From Vibrio aerogenes (lineage in GTDB: Bacteria > Pseudomonadota > Gammaproteobacteria > Enterobacterales > Vibrionaceae), in NCBI RefSeq assembly GCF_024346755.1, contig NZ_AP024862.1, positions 186,001-250,000 of the forward strand: DNA of 64,000 nucleotides, written 5' to 3'. Shown here piece after piece: positions 24,978 through 34,340 of this stretch. Both the position numbers and the translations under genes were made by a program. Within the stretch, counting starts at the first letter, position 1. Every line of letters starts with the position of its first letter. Below the pieces are notes generated by a model. The model made no database searches. It saw nothing but the letters and a program-made list of their open reading frames with translations, and had not been told where the DNA came from.

Positions 24978-26720
24978 TCATGGCTCAGTTATCCGGTTTT
25001 GCAGCATATTCGTCGGGTTATAATACATCGCATTAGCAATCGATAATGGTTTTGAAAACCAGTATCCTTGCAGGTGAGAAGCGCCCATTTCATGAAACTG
25101 ATGCAGCATCTCCGGGGTTTCTATCCCTTCTATCACAATACTAATTTCTGTTTCGTGACAAAGCTGAATCAGAAATTCGAGAAACCGGAACGAAGTCTGG
25201 TTCTGAGTTGATTTCCGGGCAAAAAAACGGTCAATTTTGATTTGATGAAAAGGCAGGTCAAAGAAACTGTTGATGGAACTGAAACCCGAGCCAAAATCAT
25301 CGAGTGACAGGATAAATCCAAGTTCTCCGAGTCGCTTGATTTGCGTTGCGGCATTGATATTGTTATCCAGAATCACGGTTTCAGTAAACTCAAGGATAAT
25401 CGATGATGGTTTTACCTGTGCTTCAGAGGCAATTTTAAGGAGTTTTCCGGGAAAGTTCCGGCTCAGAAGCTGTAACACGGATACATTAACATTAATGCAT
25501 ATATCTGACTGATTTTTCAGATTATAATGATTCAGAAACTGACAGGCTTTTTCAAAAACCTGATAGCCTAATTCACTAATCAAACCTTTATCTTCAGCAA
25601 TCGGAATAAATTCATCCGGATAGATATCGCCATACAGATGAGAGTGCCAGCGTACCAGGGTCTCAAAACTGGATACCTTGCCGGTTTCTGTTGCAATAAT
25701 CGGTTGAAACTTCACTGAAAGTGCTTTGTTTTTCAGTGCTTCCTTCAGCCCACTCTCAATAAAAAAGTACCGGTCGACTTTTTTCTGGGTTTCCCCTTCA
25801 TAGAATTCAATTTGTGACTGGCTTTTATCACAGGCAAAAGCACAGGTTCTGGAAGCGATGCTCAAAATTTCATGGCTGTCAAAGTGGGGGTCACAATTCG
25901 GGTAAACACCTATATTGACCGTATCAGCCAGTAAATTACTCTGCTTTTTCATGCAGGTACGATAGTGTTTAATAAAATGAGCACTGAGCCGCCCCAGCTC
26001 TGATAATGAAACTGTGTGTTTAATCAATACTGCAAATGTATTCAGGTTTATCCGGTAGAGCACTGCATCTGACTGTTGATGAAAGACGGCAGCCGCGGCT
26101 TTAATGTTCGTCAGTACATTTTCCATTAAGTCTGAGGAACCGTATTCGTCAGCATGGGCCTGAAAATTACCGACCTGAATCGTTAACACTGAAAACAGGA
26201 TTCTGGGTTCTCTGATGATCAAGTCGATATCGAGCAGTAATTTCCTCAAATTGAAAAGTCCGGAATAATCATCGTAAAATGCAGCTTCTTTCAAATAAGT
26301 TTCGAGCATTTTCTTGTCCGATATATCTCTGTGACTACCCACAATATATGATTTACACTGTTCTCTTCTGCATACGGCACTGCCTTCAACCCAAACGTAG
26401 CGGCCCTCTTTATTCAAAATGCGGTAGTGGGTGATCATACGCTGTTCAGGCATATTCAGGTGACAATCGACACGGGCAGTTAACAGTGAACGATCTTCCG
26501 GGTGAACAAGATGATACCACTGGGATATGTTAATCGTGGGAGACTCAATATCAAATTGCTTATAAAAATCCGGATTGTAGAATGTCATCAAACCATCATG
26601 ATTCATATAAAATATCCCTTCGTTGCAGACATCGAATATATGAATCAGGCGATTGATGTAAGTGTTATCCAGTTGCTGAATTGGCTCAAGCGTCTGCGTC
26701 TCTTCAGAGTTATCCTGCAT
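24978..26720 (-). CDS. PAS-GGDEF-EAL protein, degenerate GGDEF, probable c-di-GMP phosphodiesterase
   Basis: The soluble protein of about 580 residues starts with a PAS/PAC domain (IFDVCNEGIFYMNHDGLMTFYNPDFYKQF to IVGSHRDISDKK). A GGDEF-like domain follows whose active-site motif is lost (RINLNTFAVLI in place of the GGDEF loop). The C-terminal EAL domain has FETLVRW as its EAL motif, ILEFTETVI, SLDDFGSGFSS, IKIDRFF and IEGIETPE, so the metal and substrate residues look intact. I therefore infer c-di-GMP hydrolysis but no synthesis. The start at 26720 has an AAAGG site; 26738 is an alternative. It is a single gene, convergent with the protease. Confidence 0.88.
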   Translation of the reverse strand: MQDNSEETQTLEPIQQLDNTYINRLIHIFDVCNEGIFYMNHDGLMTFYNPDFYKQFDIESPTINISQWYHLVHPEDRSLLTARVDCHLNMPEQRMITHYRILNKEGRYVWVEGSAVCRREQCKSYIVGSHRDISDKKMLETYLKEAAFYDDYSGLFNLRKLLLDIDLIIREPRILFSVLTIQVGNFQAHADEYGSSDLMENVLTNIKAAAAVFHQQSDAVLYRINLNTFAVLIKHTVSLSELGRLSAHFIKHYRTCMKKQSNLLADTVNIGVYPNCDPHFDSHEILSIASRTCAFACDKSQSQIEFYEGETQKKVDRYFFIESGLKEALKNKALSVKFQPIIATETGKVSSFETLVRWHSHLYGDIYPDEFIPIAEDKGLISELGYQVFEKACQFLNHYNLKNQSDICINVNVSVLQLLSRNFPGKLLKIASEAQVKPSSIILEFTETVILDNNINAATQIKRLGELGFILSLDDFGSGFSSINSFFDLPFHQIKIDRFFARKSTQNQTSFRFLEFLIQLCHETEISIVIEGIETPEMLHQFHEMGASHLQGYWFSKPLSIANAMYYNPTNMLQNRITEP

Positions 26721-26972
26721 AAAAAAAACCTTTGCCATCTGTGCCCGTTATTAGGTGAAATTGCGGTGCTGTCCGCGTCATTGTCTTTTCTTGACGTATT
26801 TGTCTCTTCTTGAATAATTAGTTAGTCAGCCTGAACCCGCAGGAATTCATTCATTTGTTGTTTTTTTGGTGGCTTTGGGATGGCGTTATGATTATTGTGA
26901 TTTGCCATAAAAATTACAGTTCCTGGTCGTCTGCTACTCTTTTTGATGAATCAGAAGTGTTACTTCAGATAG

Positions 26973-27446
26973 TTAGTCTTTGTTGAGTGTTGTACTGGCG
27001 TTATATGCTTTTGTACCCCATAACGGAACAGTTGAAATACTGTGCTTAAAGCTGCCGGACGTCTCTTTGGTTGAGTAGGAAACATAAATGAGCGTCTGGG
27101 TTTTCGGATCATAAATACGTCTCATCTTCATCGACTTGAAAAATATACTTTTCGATTTTTTAAAGATGACATCCCCGGAATCCGATTTATCAATTTTGGC
27201 AATCATATCAGGTGTTATCTCCCCGGTCTGACGACAGGCAATTGATGAATCAGAGGGATCAGAAAGACTGAGGTCAGCTTCTATACTGGCGATATGACAT
27301 GTCACACCGGTGACAATTGGATCAACAAGTTGGTTTATTTTGATATCTTTCGTGGTAAATACGCCCAGACTGACATCACCAACTTCGCTATTATCACAGG
27401 CTGTCAGGCTTAATGACATCAAACATGTCACGAGGTATTTTTTCAT
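26973..27446 (-). CDS. creA: CreA-family lipoprotein
   Basis: The product of about 157 residues matches the CreA family: VGDVSLGVFTTKDIKINQLVDP, VTGVTCHIASIEADLSL, PSDSSIACRQTGEI and KSIFFKSMKMRRIYDP. The N-terminus has a lipoprotein signal ending LTAC, so it is probably membrane-anchored in the periplasm. Its function is not established in any organism I know. Start at 27446 was taken in place of 27470 because it gives a clean signal peptide (MKKYLVTCLMSLSLTAC). Confidence 0.87.
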   Translation of the reverse strand: MKKYLVTCLMSLSLTACDNSEVGDVSLGVFTTKDIKINQLVDPIVTGVTCHIASIEADLSLSDPSDSSIACRQTGEITPDMIAKIDKSDSGDVIFKKSKSIFFKSMKMRRIYDPKTQTLIYVSYSTKETSGSFKHSISTVPLWGTKAYNASTTLNKD

Positions 27447-27470
27447 ATTAAGGTATTCCAGAGTAAACAA

Positions 27471-27803
27471 TTACGTTTCATCATATCAAGATTAGAGGAG
27501 AAATAAACAGAAGGAGGCGATTGTTGTTGTGAAGCACATGTTTATTATCATACAACCCCTGAATTTTTTTGTTTCAGTGTCGTGTAAAATCATAGGGTTA
27601 TTCTGTTAAATAACATAAAATAACCCCTTGTTACTGAAGGGCATTATCAAATGTTCATATCAGTAAAGTGCTGTGTTATGTAGAATGCGTGCTGATATGC
27701 CGGCTTGCAAGAGGGGAGCACGACCCGAGTAAAGCTGTCATACAAGTTGTATTGTCAGGCATGTATAAGAAAGAGAACCCAGACAGAAAAAGGAGCTTTT
27801 ATT
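27471..27803 (+). promoter_or_regulatory. Long leader region with inverted repeats
   Basis: This is the spacer between two divergent genes. CATATCAG (27656-27663) and CTGATATG (27692-27699) form a perfect 8-bp inverted repeat, and a second imperfect hairpin (CTGTCATACAA region, about 27736-27759) follows just before the AAGGAG ribosome-binding site. It may be a structured 5' leader for the next gene. It does not match a riboswitch class that I can recognise. Confidence 0.35.
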
Positions 27804-28319
27804 TTGATAGAAATACCCCGGCTCGTTAATGAAAAAAATAAATGGTTATCAGCGCAGGTTGATGTCGAGTTTCCAACGGCCCCCAGTTTGAAAGGAAAGG
27901 CATTGTATCTGGCATCCACCGGGCAGAGTCAGTATCGGGAAATTGATTGGGTACCTGATGATACACATTCTGATCAAGCGCTGGAAAATTGTTATCTGGT
28001 TGATTTTCATCGTTTGACAGTGATGTTTGCCGTTTTACAGGCTGAGAAGTATAAAACACAGGCCGATAAAGATGTGATTGTTGAATTTTTTACACAGATT
28101 ATGTTGTCGCCGCCCTGCCAGTTATATCTTGGCTTTGACGATGGCACCCCCGTTGCTGCCGGAATTATCACCCGGAATGATTCTGAACTGCTCATCTCGG
28201 ATATCGTGATCTTACCCAATCAACATTATTCAGATGTTGATCATTTTGCGCGTGTGTTAATAAAAAAGGCCGGTTTTTCAGCATCTGAAAAGATTCGCTG
28301 CGTGATTGAATCTGATTAA
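27804..28319 (+). CDS. Hypothetical protein, possible acetyltransferase-like fold, TTG start
   Basis: The protein of about 171 residues has no family I recognise with confidence. The TTG at 27804 is the best start because AAGGAG lies 8 bp upstream; the frame continues farther upstream without a better signal. Residues 110-150 (LYLGFDDGTPVAAGIITRNDSELLISDIVILP) look like the central strand pair of GNAT enzymes, but the acetyl-CoA loop is not clear. No signal peptide or membrane segment. It lies 445 bp ahead of acetate kinase on the same strand; whether the two are linked is uncertain. Confidence 0.65.
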   Translation: MIEIPRLVNEKNKWLSAQVDVEFPTAPSLKGKALYLASTGQSQYREIDWVPDDTHSDQALENCYLVDFHRLTVMFAVLQAEKYKTQADKDVIVEFFTQIMLSPPCQLYLGFDDGTPVAAGIITRNDSELLISDIVILPNQHYSDVDHFARVLIKKAGFSASEKIRCVIESD

Positions 28320-28763
28320 GTTCTTTTCATGCTGACATCAGACATTTGTTATAAATATCCTCTGTTTGCGGTGTATTAAAATCACCGGATTTTGTCTGTC
28401 CTGAATGAACTTGCTTTATGCAAGGTTGAACTATGCGATAATGATTTATGCAGTGATGATCTATACAACTTATTACTATGACATGACCAATCTATGTCTC
28501 GGGTGTTTTTGATTAATTTTATGAATAATTATGCAGAAAATACATTTCCTGTGTGTATGTTTTTTGCTCTTTATTTAGGTTGAGTGAATATTTTGTGCAT
28601 AGAAATAAATAAACATTTGCTCTTGATCATGAAAATCAGCTTTATAATCGCTCTGTAACTAAAATAAAGTTGAAAGATTCAACAAATATTGAATAATAGA
28701 GAAACACCGTTTCAGGAAGCGCAGTGCTTCTTCGCGATTCACTTAGATACAGGATAAAGTTTT
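28320..28763 (+). promoter_or_regulatory. Promoter and leader region of ackA
   Basis: This is a 444-bp AT-rich spacer without a coding frame. Close to the gene, GAAGCGCAGTGCTTC (about 28717-28731) is a 5-bp hairpin in the leader, 33 bp before the ATG. I see no clear FNR or ArcA consensus that I would defend. Confidence 0.4.
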
Positions 28764-29960
28764 ATGTCGGACTCGTATGTATTAGTTGTAAATTCCGGGA
28801 GCTCCTCACTTAAATTTGCGGTGATTGACTCACAAAATGGTGATGCAATTATCAGTGGACTGGGGGAATGTTTTGGTTTACCGGAAGCTGCGATTAGCTG
28901 GAAGTATCAGGGAGAAAAATCTGAAGAAGCTATTCCGGCCGGAGGTGACCATCATCAGTATGCTTTTGAGCGTATTGTGAAGTTACTGGATTCTCTGGAC
29001 CTGAGTTCTAAGTTTGTTGCGATTGGTCACCGTGTTGTTGCCGGTGGTGAATCATTTAAAGGGACAGTCAAAGTTGACGAAAAAGTCATTGATGAAATTG
29101 ACCGTCTGGCTGAGTTAGCACCACTGCACAATAAAGCAAACGCAGATGGTATGCGTGCAGCAATGGCCGTTTTCCCTCACTTACCTCAATTTGCTATTTT
29201 TGATACTGCTTTCCATCAGTCAATGCCAGCCAAGGCATTTATGTATGCTCTGCCTCATGAAATCTATGACGAATATAAAGTAAGACGTTATGGTGCTCAT
29301 GGCACAAGTCACTATTTTGTCAGTAGTGAAGCGGCTAAAATGCTGGACAAGCCTGTGAGTGAGAGCAGTTTTATTACGGTTCACCTGGGTAATGGCGCTT
29401 CTGTGACTGCTGTTAAAAACGGTAAAAGTATTGATACCAGTATGGGTTTGACGCCTTTGGCTGGTTTGATGATGGGAACCCGTTGTGGTGACCTTGATCC
29501 GAGTGTGATTGAGTTTTTAATGCGCAAAGGCTGGGATCAAGACAAAATCTTTACCACGCTGAATAAGCAATCTGGTTTTCTGGGTGTTTCCGGTAAAACA
29601 AGTGATGTCCGGGGTATTCTTGAAGCTGTTGATGCGGGTGATGAAAAAGCGAAACTGGCATTTGATATTTTCACCTACCGGGTTGCTAAATACATCGGTT
29701 CATACATGGTTGCTATTGGTGAAGGACTGGATGGGATCGTCTTCACCGGTGGTATCGGAGAAAATGCACTGGCCGTTCGTCATGAAGTGCTGAATTATCT
29801 GAAAGTATTCGGTTTTGTGGAAGATGCTGCTGCAAATGAAGCTGCACGTTTTGGTAATAGTGGTGTGATTGCCCGTTCTGAAATGTTGAATGCAGTTGCA
29901 ATGGTTATCCCGACGAATGAAGAGTTTGTGATTGCACAGGAATCAGTTGCTCTTCTGTAA
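28764..29960 (+). CDS. ackA: Acetate kinase
   Basis: The 398-residue enzyme interconverts acetate plus ATP and acetyl phosphate plus ADP. Signatures: VLVVNSGSSSLKFAVID at the N-terminus, FDTAFHQSMP, RRYGAHGTSHYFV, VHLGNGASVTAVKNGKSIDTSMG, GLMMGTRCGDLDPSV and VFTGGIGENA. Full family length. There is no pta next to it, which suggests a second, stand-alone ackA copy as known in other vibrios; that is inference. A clean terminator follows. Confidence 0.96.
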   Translation: MSDSYVLVVNSGSSSLKFAVIDSQNGDAIISGLGECFGLPEAAISWKYQGEKSEEAIPAGGDHHQYAFERIVKLLDSLDLSSKFVAIGHRVVAGGESFKGTVKVDEKVIDEIDRLAELAPLHNKANADGMRAAMAVFPHLPQFAIFDTAFHQSMPAKAFMYALPHEIYDEYKVRRYGAHGTSHYFVSSEAAKMLDKPVSESSFITVHLGNGASVTAVKNGKSIDTSMGLTPLAGLMMGTRCGDLDPSVIEFLMRKGWDQDKIFTTLNKQSGFLGVSGKTSDVRGILEAVDAGDEKAKLAFDIFTYRVAKYIGSYMVAIGEGLDGIVFTGGIGENALAVRHEVLNYLKVFGFVEDAAANEAARFGNSGVIARSEMLNAVAMVIPTNEEFVIAQESVALL

Positions 29961-29988
29961 CTCTTTGACTAATCAATATATTTTATTT

Positions 29989-30020
29989 AAAAGTGCCTCT
30001 GGATGAAGGCACTTTTTTTA
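29989..30020 (+). terminator. Rho-independent terminator of ackA
   Basis: AAGTGCC and GGCACTT arms enclose a 10-nt loop and are followed by a run of seven T. Confidence 0.9.
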
Positions 30021-30120
30021 TGTCGGATATACACTAAAAATTTGAGTACGAAGAGCAAAAATCAAACACAAACAGAACGTCAGGTTGTCCCCAAACATGT
30101 GACATTGAGGAGAAACTGTG

Positions 30121-30162
30121 ATGTTCAAAGGTCTTGTGCTTGCACTGATGAGTGCTCAGTGA
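30121..30162 (+). CDS. Possible 13-residue peptide
   Basis: ATG TTC AAA GGT ... CAG TGA encodes MFKGLVLALMSAQ. It is preceded by GAGGAGAAACTGTG, a strong ribosome-binding site at good spacing, and is followed directly by a terminator-like hairpin at 30163. That layout (RBS, tiny frame, terminator) is what a small hydrophobic peptide gene or the peptide of an sRNA would show. Chance occurrence cannot be excluded. Confidence 0.4.
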   Translation: MFKGLVLALMSAQ

Positions 30163-30187
30163 AGGCCGGAAATTCCGGCCTTCTTGC
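30163..30187 (+). terminator. Hairpin after the 13-residue frame
   Basis: AAGGCCGGAA and TTCCGGCCTT form a perfect 10-bp palindromic stem with almost no loop, followed by CTTGC. It closes the short unit that begins near 30100. Confidence 0.6.
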
Positions 30188-30266
30188 ATCTTCCAGTCTT
30201 CTTGCTATCTTCCAGTCTTCTTGCTATCTTCCAGTCTTCTTGCTATCTTCCGGTCTGCTTGCTGTC
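30181..30266. repeat. 19-bp tandem repeat, about 4.5 copies
   Basis: TTCCAGTCTTCTTGCTATC occurs three times exactly (30191, 30210, 30229), then once with three changes (30248-30266), and is preceded by a partial unit. It lies between the short peptide unit and the end of a chemoreceptor gene and does not code in a supported frame. Confidence 0.92.
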
Positions 30267-30287
30267 AGAGCGATTGCTCCGGTTGAT

Positions 30288-31778
30288 TTACAGTTTAAAT
30301 TTAGACAAATCCTGAATGATGTCATGACTTAACTGATCGATTCGGGTACTGAGTTCTCCCACATTTTTGGCATTTTGGGTGATATTTGCAGTAATTGAAT
30401 TGATGGTTTCTACTTTTCCACTCACATCAGCCGTCACGACGTTCTGCTCTTCGGTTGCCGTCGCAATTTGTGTATTCATATCATTGATCATGCGAATATC
30501 AGAGATAATATCTTCGATGGCCTGAATTGCCTGAGTCGATTCTGACTGGGTCTTTTCAAGTGTTTCCTGGGTTGAATTCATCAGGCGGTTTGTGCTTTCA
30601 GATGAAGATTGCAGATCCTGAATAATCTCTTCAATTTCTTCGGTAGATTTTTGTGTCCGCTGGGCCAGCGCCCGCACTTCATCAGCAACGACAGCAAACC
30701 CTCTTCCTTGTTCTCCGGCCCGTGCCGCTTCAATGGCCGCATTCAGAGCCAGCAGGTTTGTCTGTTCAGCAATACCTTTGATAACTTCTAATACCGTGTT
30801 GATATGATCACTTTTTTCTTTCAACTCCATGATTTTTTTCGAGGTCACACCGACCTGATCGCCCAGATCATGAATATCTTCAACGGTTTTTTTAACGATT
30901 TGATTCCCTTGTAAAGCCAGTTCATTACAGCTATCTGTTTTATCCGACGTTGTATTCGCATTGTCAGAGATTTCCCGGGTTGCCGAAGACATCTGACTTA
31001 AGGCTGTTGCAACCTGCTCAACTTCGCTGAGTTGTTCCCGGGTTGCTTTAGCGTTTGTACCGGCCTTATCGCTGATTTGTTCTGAACAACTGGAGAGTTC
31101 ATTGGCAGAATTTACAATTCGCCCGATGAGCGAGTGCATGTTTGTGATAAAGTCGTTAAATCCTTTGGCAAGTACACCAATTTCGTCGTTACCGGAAATC
31201 TCCAGCCGCCGGGTTAAGTCGCCACCGCCCTGGGCAATTTCGCTCATCGCATCAGCCACGATTTTGATCGGATTAACGACGGATTTACTTAACACAACCC
31301 AGTTGACTATTTGCAGTGAAAGCAGAATGATTAGCGAAATCAGAATGAACATGAAACGTGTTGTCGCAAGGAGCTCATCATTGGCATCCATCCGGTAAGA
31401 AATTTCCAGATACCCAATTTTCTTGCCTTCCCAAAGTACATCAACCTTTTCTGTTCTGACATCCTGTGATGACGGTTGCGCTGCACTTTCAGTCGAAGTG
31501 CTGATTGTTTTACCACGATGATCATAGGCTTTGATTTCGTGTATGAATGCATAAGTGACAAATGAATTCATAATGTCATTGGCTAAGCCCTGATCATAAG
31601 AAAATATCGCTTCCTTCAGAACAATCGATAATGTTGTGTTGGAATCACTGATCTGTTGATTTAACTGGTTACTGAAATAATTCTTTGCCAGATAATAGCC
31701 ACCAGTAAAAGCGATGACCATCACCACGAGTGAGATAGTGGCAAGATATGCCATGGATTTATGCTTAATTGAATTCAT
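30288..31778 (-). CDS. Methyl-accepting chemotaxis protein
   Basis: The receptor of about 496 residues has a first membrane helix ([21 protein letters not shown]), a short periplasmic sensor of about 110 residues, a second helix ([22 protein letters not shown]), a HAMP domain ([26 protein letters not shown]) and a long signalling domain. The conserved CheA/CheW-contact tip is [26 protein letters not shown]. The ATG at 31778 is chosen over a TTG at 31799. It lies 138 bp after a periplasmic binding protein on the same strand, so the two may act together. Ligand unknown. Confidence 0.92.
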   Translation of the reverse strand: MNSIKHKSMAYLATISLVVMVIAFTGGYYLAKNYFSNQLNQQISDSNTTLSIVLKEAIFSYDQGLANDIMNSFVTYAFIHEIKAYDHRGKTISTSTESAAQPSSQDVRTEKVDVLWEGKKIGYLEISYRMDANDELLATTRFMFILISLIILLSLQIVNWVVLSKSVVNPIKIVADAMSEIAQGGGDLTRRLEISGNDEIGVLAKGFNDFITNMHSLIGRIVNSANELSSCSEQISDKAGTNAKATREQLSEVEQVATALSQMSSATREISDNANTTSDKTDSCNELALQGNQIVKKTVEDIHDLGDQVGVTSKKIMELKEKSDHINTVLEVIKGIAEQTNLLALNAAIEAARAGEQGRGFAVVADEVRALAQRTQKSTEEIEEIIQDLQSSSESTNRLMNSTQETLEKTQSESTQAIQAIEDIISDIRMINDMNTQIATATEEQNVVTADVSGKVETINSITANITQNAKNVGELSTRIDQLSHDIIQDLSKFKL

Positions 31779-31916
31779 CTCTGATACCTTATTTATCAAT
31801 ATTCTGGTCTGCGTTACTGTTCATTTCATAAAATGCTGTTTTGGGAGTCAATCCGGTGTTTAAAAGTACATCCATTTTTTAATCGCTCATCGCTATAAAA
31901 ATGACGTTTCTCAGTT

Positions 31917-32780
31917 TTACAGATTTTCCAGTTCATCAATGTTTAACCAGAATTCGGCCCGATCCGGTTCTGTGTCTTTTCCCATGATCGGATTATCGAT
32001 TCTGAATATTTTTCTGTGCGTCAGATTTGCTTTGTGCAGTACGTCTTTAATCATCGGATGATTGAAGAAAAGCTGGTCAAAACTGCCGTCCCGGATTGCG
32101 GTTTCGAAGCCGTTATAGATCTTATCGTGTAATACGGTGTTGGATTGATTGACGTAGAAGTACATCGCAAACGGATAAATAAGCAAAATGTTTTTATCTA
32201 CCACTAAATTCAGTTCTGGTCTCTTTTGAACTTCAACCCATGGTTCGTGTACAGCCCGCGGGAAATAATCAAAGCGACCTCCCTCAAGCATTGGGAACAG
32301 GTTGGCATATTTAATTGTAGTCACGACCGGGATTTGAGCATTCTTTAATACAACGGTATCTCCCCAAAAAGTCCCTTGTCCGGCATGAAACCGTTTTAAA
32401 TCATCCAGTGTTTGTATTTGCGCAAAGCGATTTTGATCCGCAGCACGGATAATAAATATCCGGTGTCCCAGAAGGCCTTTCAATACCGGTATCTTGACCG
32501 AGCGAAGCCGCTTTTCCATGTCCGGGTTGATACCGCCCCAGCCAACATCTATGTTGCCTGATTCGATTTCGGCAATCATTCTGGCTCCGCTGTAGGTTTC
32601 AGGGCTCTGACTGAACCGGATGTCCGGGTCTGTTTTTTTCAGGACCAGCTCAAGGATATGGTAAATGAGCTCTTCTTTGGGGCCTTCTATTTTCATAGTT
32701 TTTATATTCCCGGCACTGTGACTGACAGGACTGAGAATGAGTGTAAATATCAGTAACAATGATCTGGTAAATTTATTCAT
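31917..32780 (-). CDS. Periplasmic solute-binding protein (family 3-like), no transporter
   Basis: The 287-residue exported protein has a signal peptide (LLLIFTLILSPVSHSA) and a two-lobed binding-protein layout: ELIYHILELVLKKTDPDIRFS, then IDVGWGGINPDMEKRLRSVKIPVLKG, and a C-terminal IYNGFETAIRDGSFDQLFF. It is a clear paralogue of the protein at 34369-35274, sharing the GxGTFWGD/GQGATWLD region, the YFPR motif and the terminal IDNP...ELWLN block. No permease or ATPase gene is nearby, but a chemoreceptor follows on the same strand. A sensory rather than transport role is inferred. Confidence 0.78.
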   Translation of the reverse strand: MNKFTRSLLLIFTLILSPVSHSAGNIKTMKIEGPKEELIYHILELVLKKTDPDIRFSQSPETYSGARMIAEIESGNIDVGWGGINPDMEKRLRSVKIPVLKGLLGHRIFIIRAADQNRFAQIQTLDDLKRFHAGQGTFWGDTVVLKNAQIPVVTTIKYANLFPMLEGGRFDYFPRAVHEPWVEVQKRPELNLVVDKNILLIYPFAMYFYVNQSNTVLHDKIYNGFETAIRDGSFDQLFFNHPMIKDVLHKANLTHRKIFRIDNPIMGKDTEPDRAEFWLNIDELENL

Positions 32781-33188
32781 TGAAATACTCTCTGCAGGTC
32801 TTGCATCTTATTGTCACTGCTCTGAGGAACAAGAAGCTCAGTTCCGTCAGAACAGTTTTTTATTTTCACGGTAAGAGATAGAGTGTGGCCGTCATATCAC
32901 AGGCCCACTTTCACTGTTGCCTGGCATTTCGTCGTTTTTCCCTCTTGTTGAGTTTGGGTTTATATTATACTGGTTTTATATTTATGTATTAACGAAGTGA
33001 ATGGCGTGGTCTCTTTATGTATCGACATATTGATCATAAGTTTGAGGTATTTTGTATCGGGATGACTGATTACTGTGAAGAAATCGTGACTGAGATAACT
33101 ATTTACTTGTGGGGAACTCATGATTATCTGCGCGGGCTTATTGAGCTGGTTACAGTCTTAATAACCTGTTGAAAGGAGAGAATAACTG
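32781..33188. other. 408-bp spacer with a possible 51-codon frame
   Basis: The spacer separates the divergent binding-protein and lipoprotein genes. A frame of 51 codons runs from ATG 33017 to TGA 33172, ending just before the ribosome-binding site of the lipoprotein gene. It has no ribosome-binding site of its own and no recognisable product, so it is not called as a gene. Confidence 0.4.
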
Positions 33189-33764
33189 ATGAAAAAACTA
33201 TCACTACTGTCTCTGTTCATTCTGACTGGATGTTCGTCGACTTATCAACTGGCCCCGGATGATGATGGACATACTGTATCGTCCGGTGAAGGTCTGTCTT
33301 GCCTGGGGACAACCGTTCTTCCTGCTGAAATGAGCCGTTTCTTTGATGAGATAAAGGACCCTGAACTTTTGGCGCAAGCGCTGGGTGAACCGGGGAAAGG
33401 TAAATTATGCCAGGGAAAGGTGTATCAGAGCAAACCGGGTACATCTGTTCCTCTTTTCCGGGCCTGGAACAGTACCAATCCAAACAGCAAAACAGGTCAG
33501 TGGTGGGCTTTTTATAAACCCGCCGGTGACATTGCCGTTTACCGGCATGACTATGAAATATGTTATCAGTGGTCACCTCTGGATAAAATGAGTCAGTGCC
33601 ATTTAAAAGCGGGTACAAAAGTCGTCGTCGGAACAGGGCAAAGCGCTGTTTGTTCAGAATATCTGACCTATCCGGTTTCAGCAAAACAGCAGGTTTTTAT
33701 CACCGGAGGAAGCTCAGCTCTGAGTGATTGTATCGACTATACCGGTGTGATGAGCTGGCGATAA
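33189..33764 (+). CDS. Hypothetical lipoprotein
   Basis: The 191-residue protein has a strong ribosome-binding site (AAAGGAGAG) and a short lipoprotein signal (MKKLSLLSLFILTGC). The mature part is Cys-containing (about seven Cys), which suggests disulfide bonding, and carries GQWWAFYKPAGDIAVYRHDYEICYQWSP. I do not recognise the family. It stands alone between two divergent or convergent genes. An AGATGTAA/TTACATCT inverted repeat lies 51 bp behind the stop. Confidence 0.72.
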   Translation: MKKLSLLSLFILTGCSSTYQLAPDDDGHTVSSGEGLSCLGTTVLPAEMSRFFDEIKDPELLAQALGEPGKGKLCQGKVYQSKPGTSVPLFRAWNSTNPNSKTGQWWAFYKPAGDIAVYRHDYEICYQWSPLDKMSQCHLKAGTKVVVGTGQSAVCSEYLTYPVSAKQQVFITGGSSALSDCIDYTGVMSWR

Positions 33765-33814
33765 GCTATATATTAAAGGGACCTGCATCTTACGTGGCCA
33801 TTTTCAGGTCACTG

Positions 33815-33846
33815 AGATGTAATCAGCTTATTACGTGGTTACATCT
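33815..33846 (+). terminator. Possible terminator after the lipoprotein gene
   Basis: AGATGTAA and TTACATCT form a perfect 8-bp inverted repeat with a 16-nt loop, 51 bp after the stop. It is AT-rich and lacks a T run, so the call is weak. Confidence 0.35.
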
Positions 33847-33989
33847 GGTGTTGATCCTGAATAAGTAAGGTGAGGGTTTGTTCAATTCTTTATCAGTCAT
33901 ATCCATATTGCGGGAAGTCATGTTTTTTCTGACACGCAATTGCTTTATACTTCACGAACCAGATGTAAGGGAAGTGGTAAAATAAAAGA

Positions 33990-34301
33990 ATGGCTGTCGG
34001 AAGTAAATGTTGTTTATCTGTTTCTATGCCGGTTTTAACAATTGCAGGAATTATTGGATTATTTAATGCTGGGTATTTCGCTTATCCTGCCCGGGAATTT
34101 TTGACGGATCTCTCTTTAATTCTGGTATTTGGGTTTGTTTTCTCTTCTGTTGTCACTCTTAGTCATGCACGTTTTTGTTTTGATAAAAATACAGGTGCAG
34201 GTGGTTTTTCCCGTTTTATCCTTTTTATGGTGACTCTCGGTGCATGGATAGGTGAAGTCGCGCTATGTATTTGGGGGGTAATGTATATTTATGCAAACTA
34301 A
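33990..34301 (+). CDS. Small integral membrane protein, unknown function
   Basis: The 103-residue product has about three hydrophobic segments: VLTIAGIIGLFNAGYFAY, LSLILVFGFVFSSVVTL and FILFMVTLGAWIGEVALCIWGVMYIY. The connecting loops are short and it has no domain I recognise. It stands alone; the ribosome-binding site is weak, so the exact start is uncertain. A copy of the dispersed repeat end lies just behind it. Confidence 0.55.
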   Translation: MAVGSKCCLSVSMPVLTIAGIIGLFNAGYFAYPAREFLTDLSLILVFGFVFSSVVTLSHARFCFDKNTGAGGFSRFILFMVTLGAWIGEVALCIWGVMYIYAN

Positions 34302-34340
34302 TCTGTGCTGAGCGGACCTGTTGATGGCGCTCTGAATCCT

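Noticed and set aside
28620..28700. FNR/ArcA site ahead of ackA
   Set aside because: A TTGATC...ATCA-like pattern has the wrong half-site spacing.
30181..30266. Possible CRISPR array
   Set aside because: The 19-bp units are directly adjacent without spacers, and there is no cas gene in the window.
33017..33172. 51-codon frame in the spacer before the hypothetical lipoprotein
   Set aside because: No ribosome-binding site and no domain. It ends just before the real ribosome-binding site of the next gene, which may be chance.
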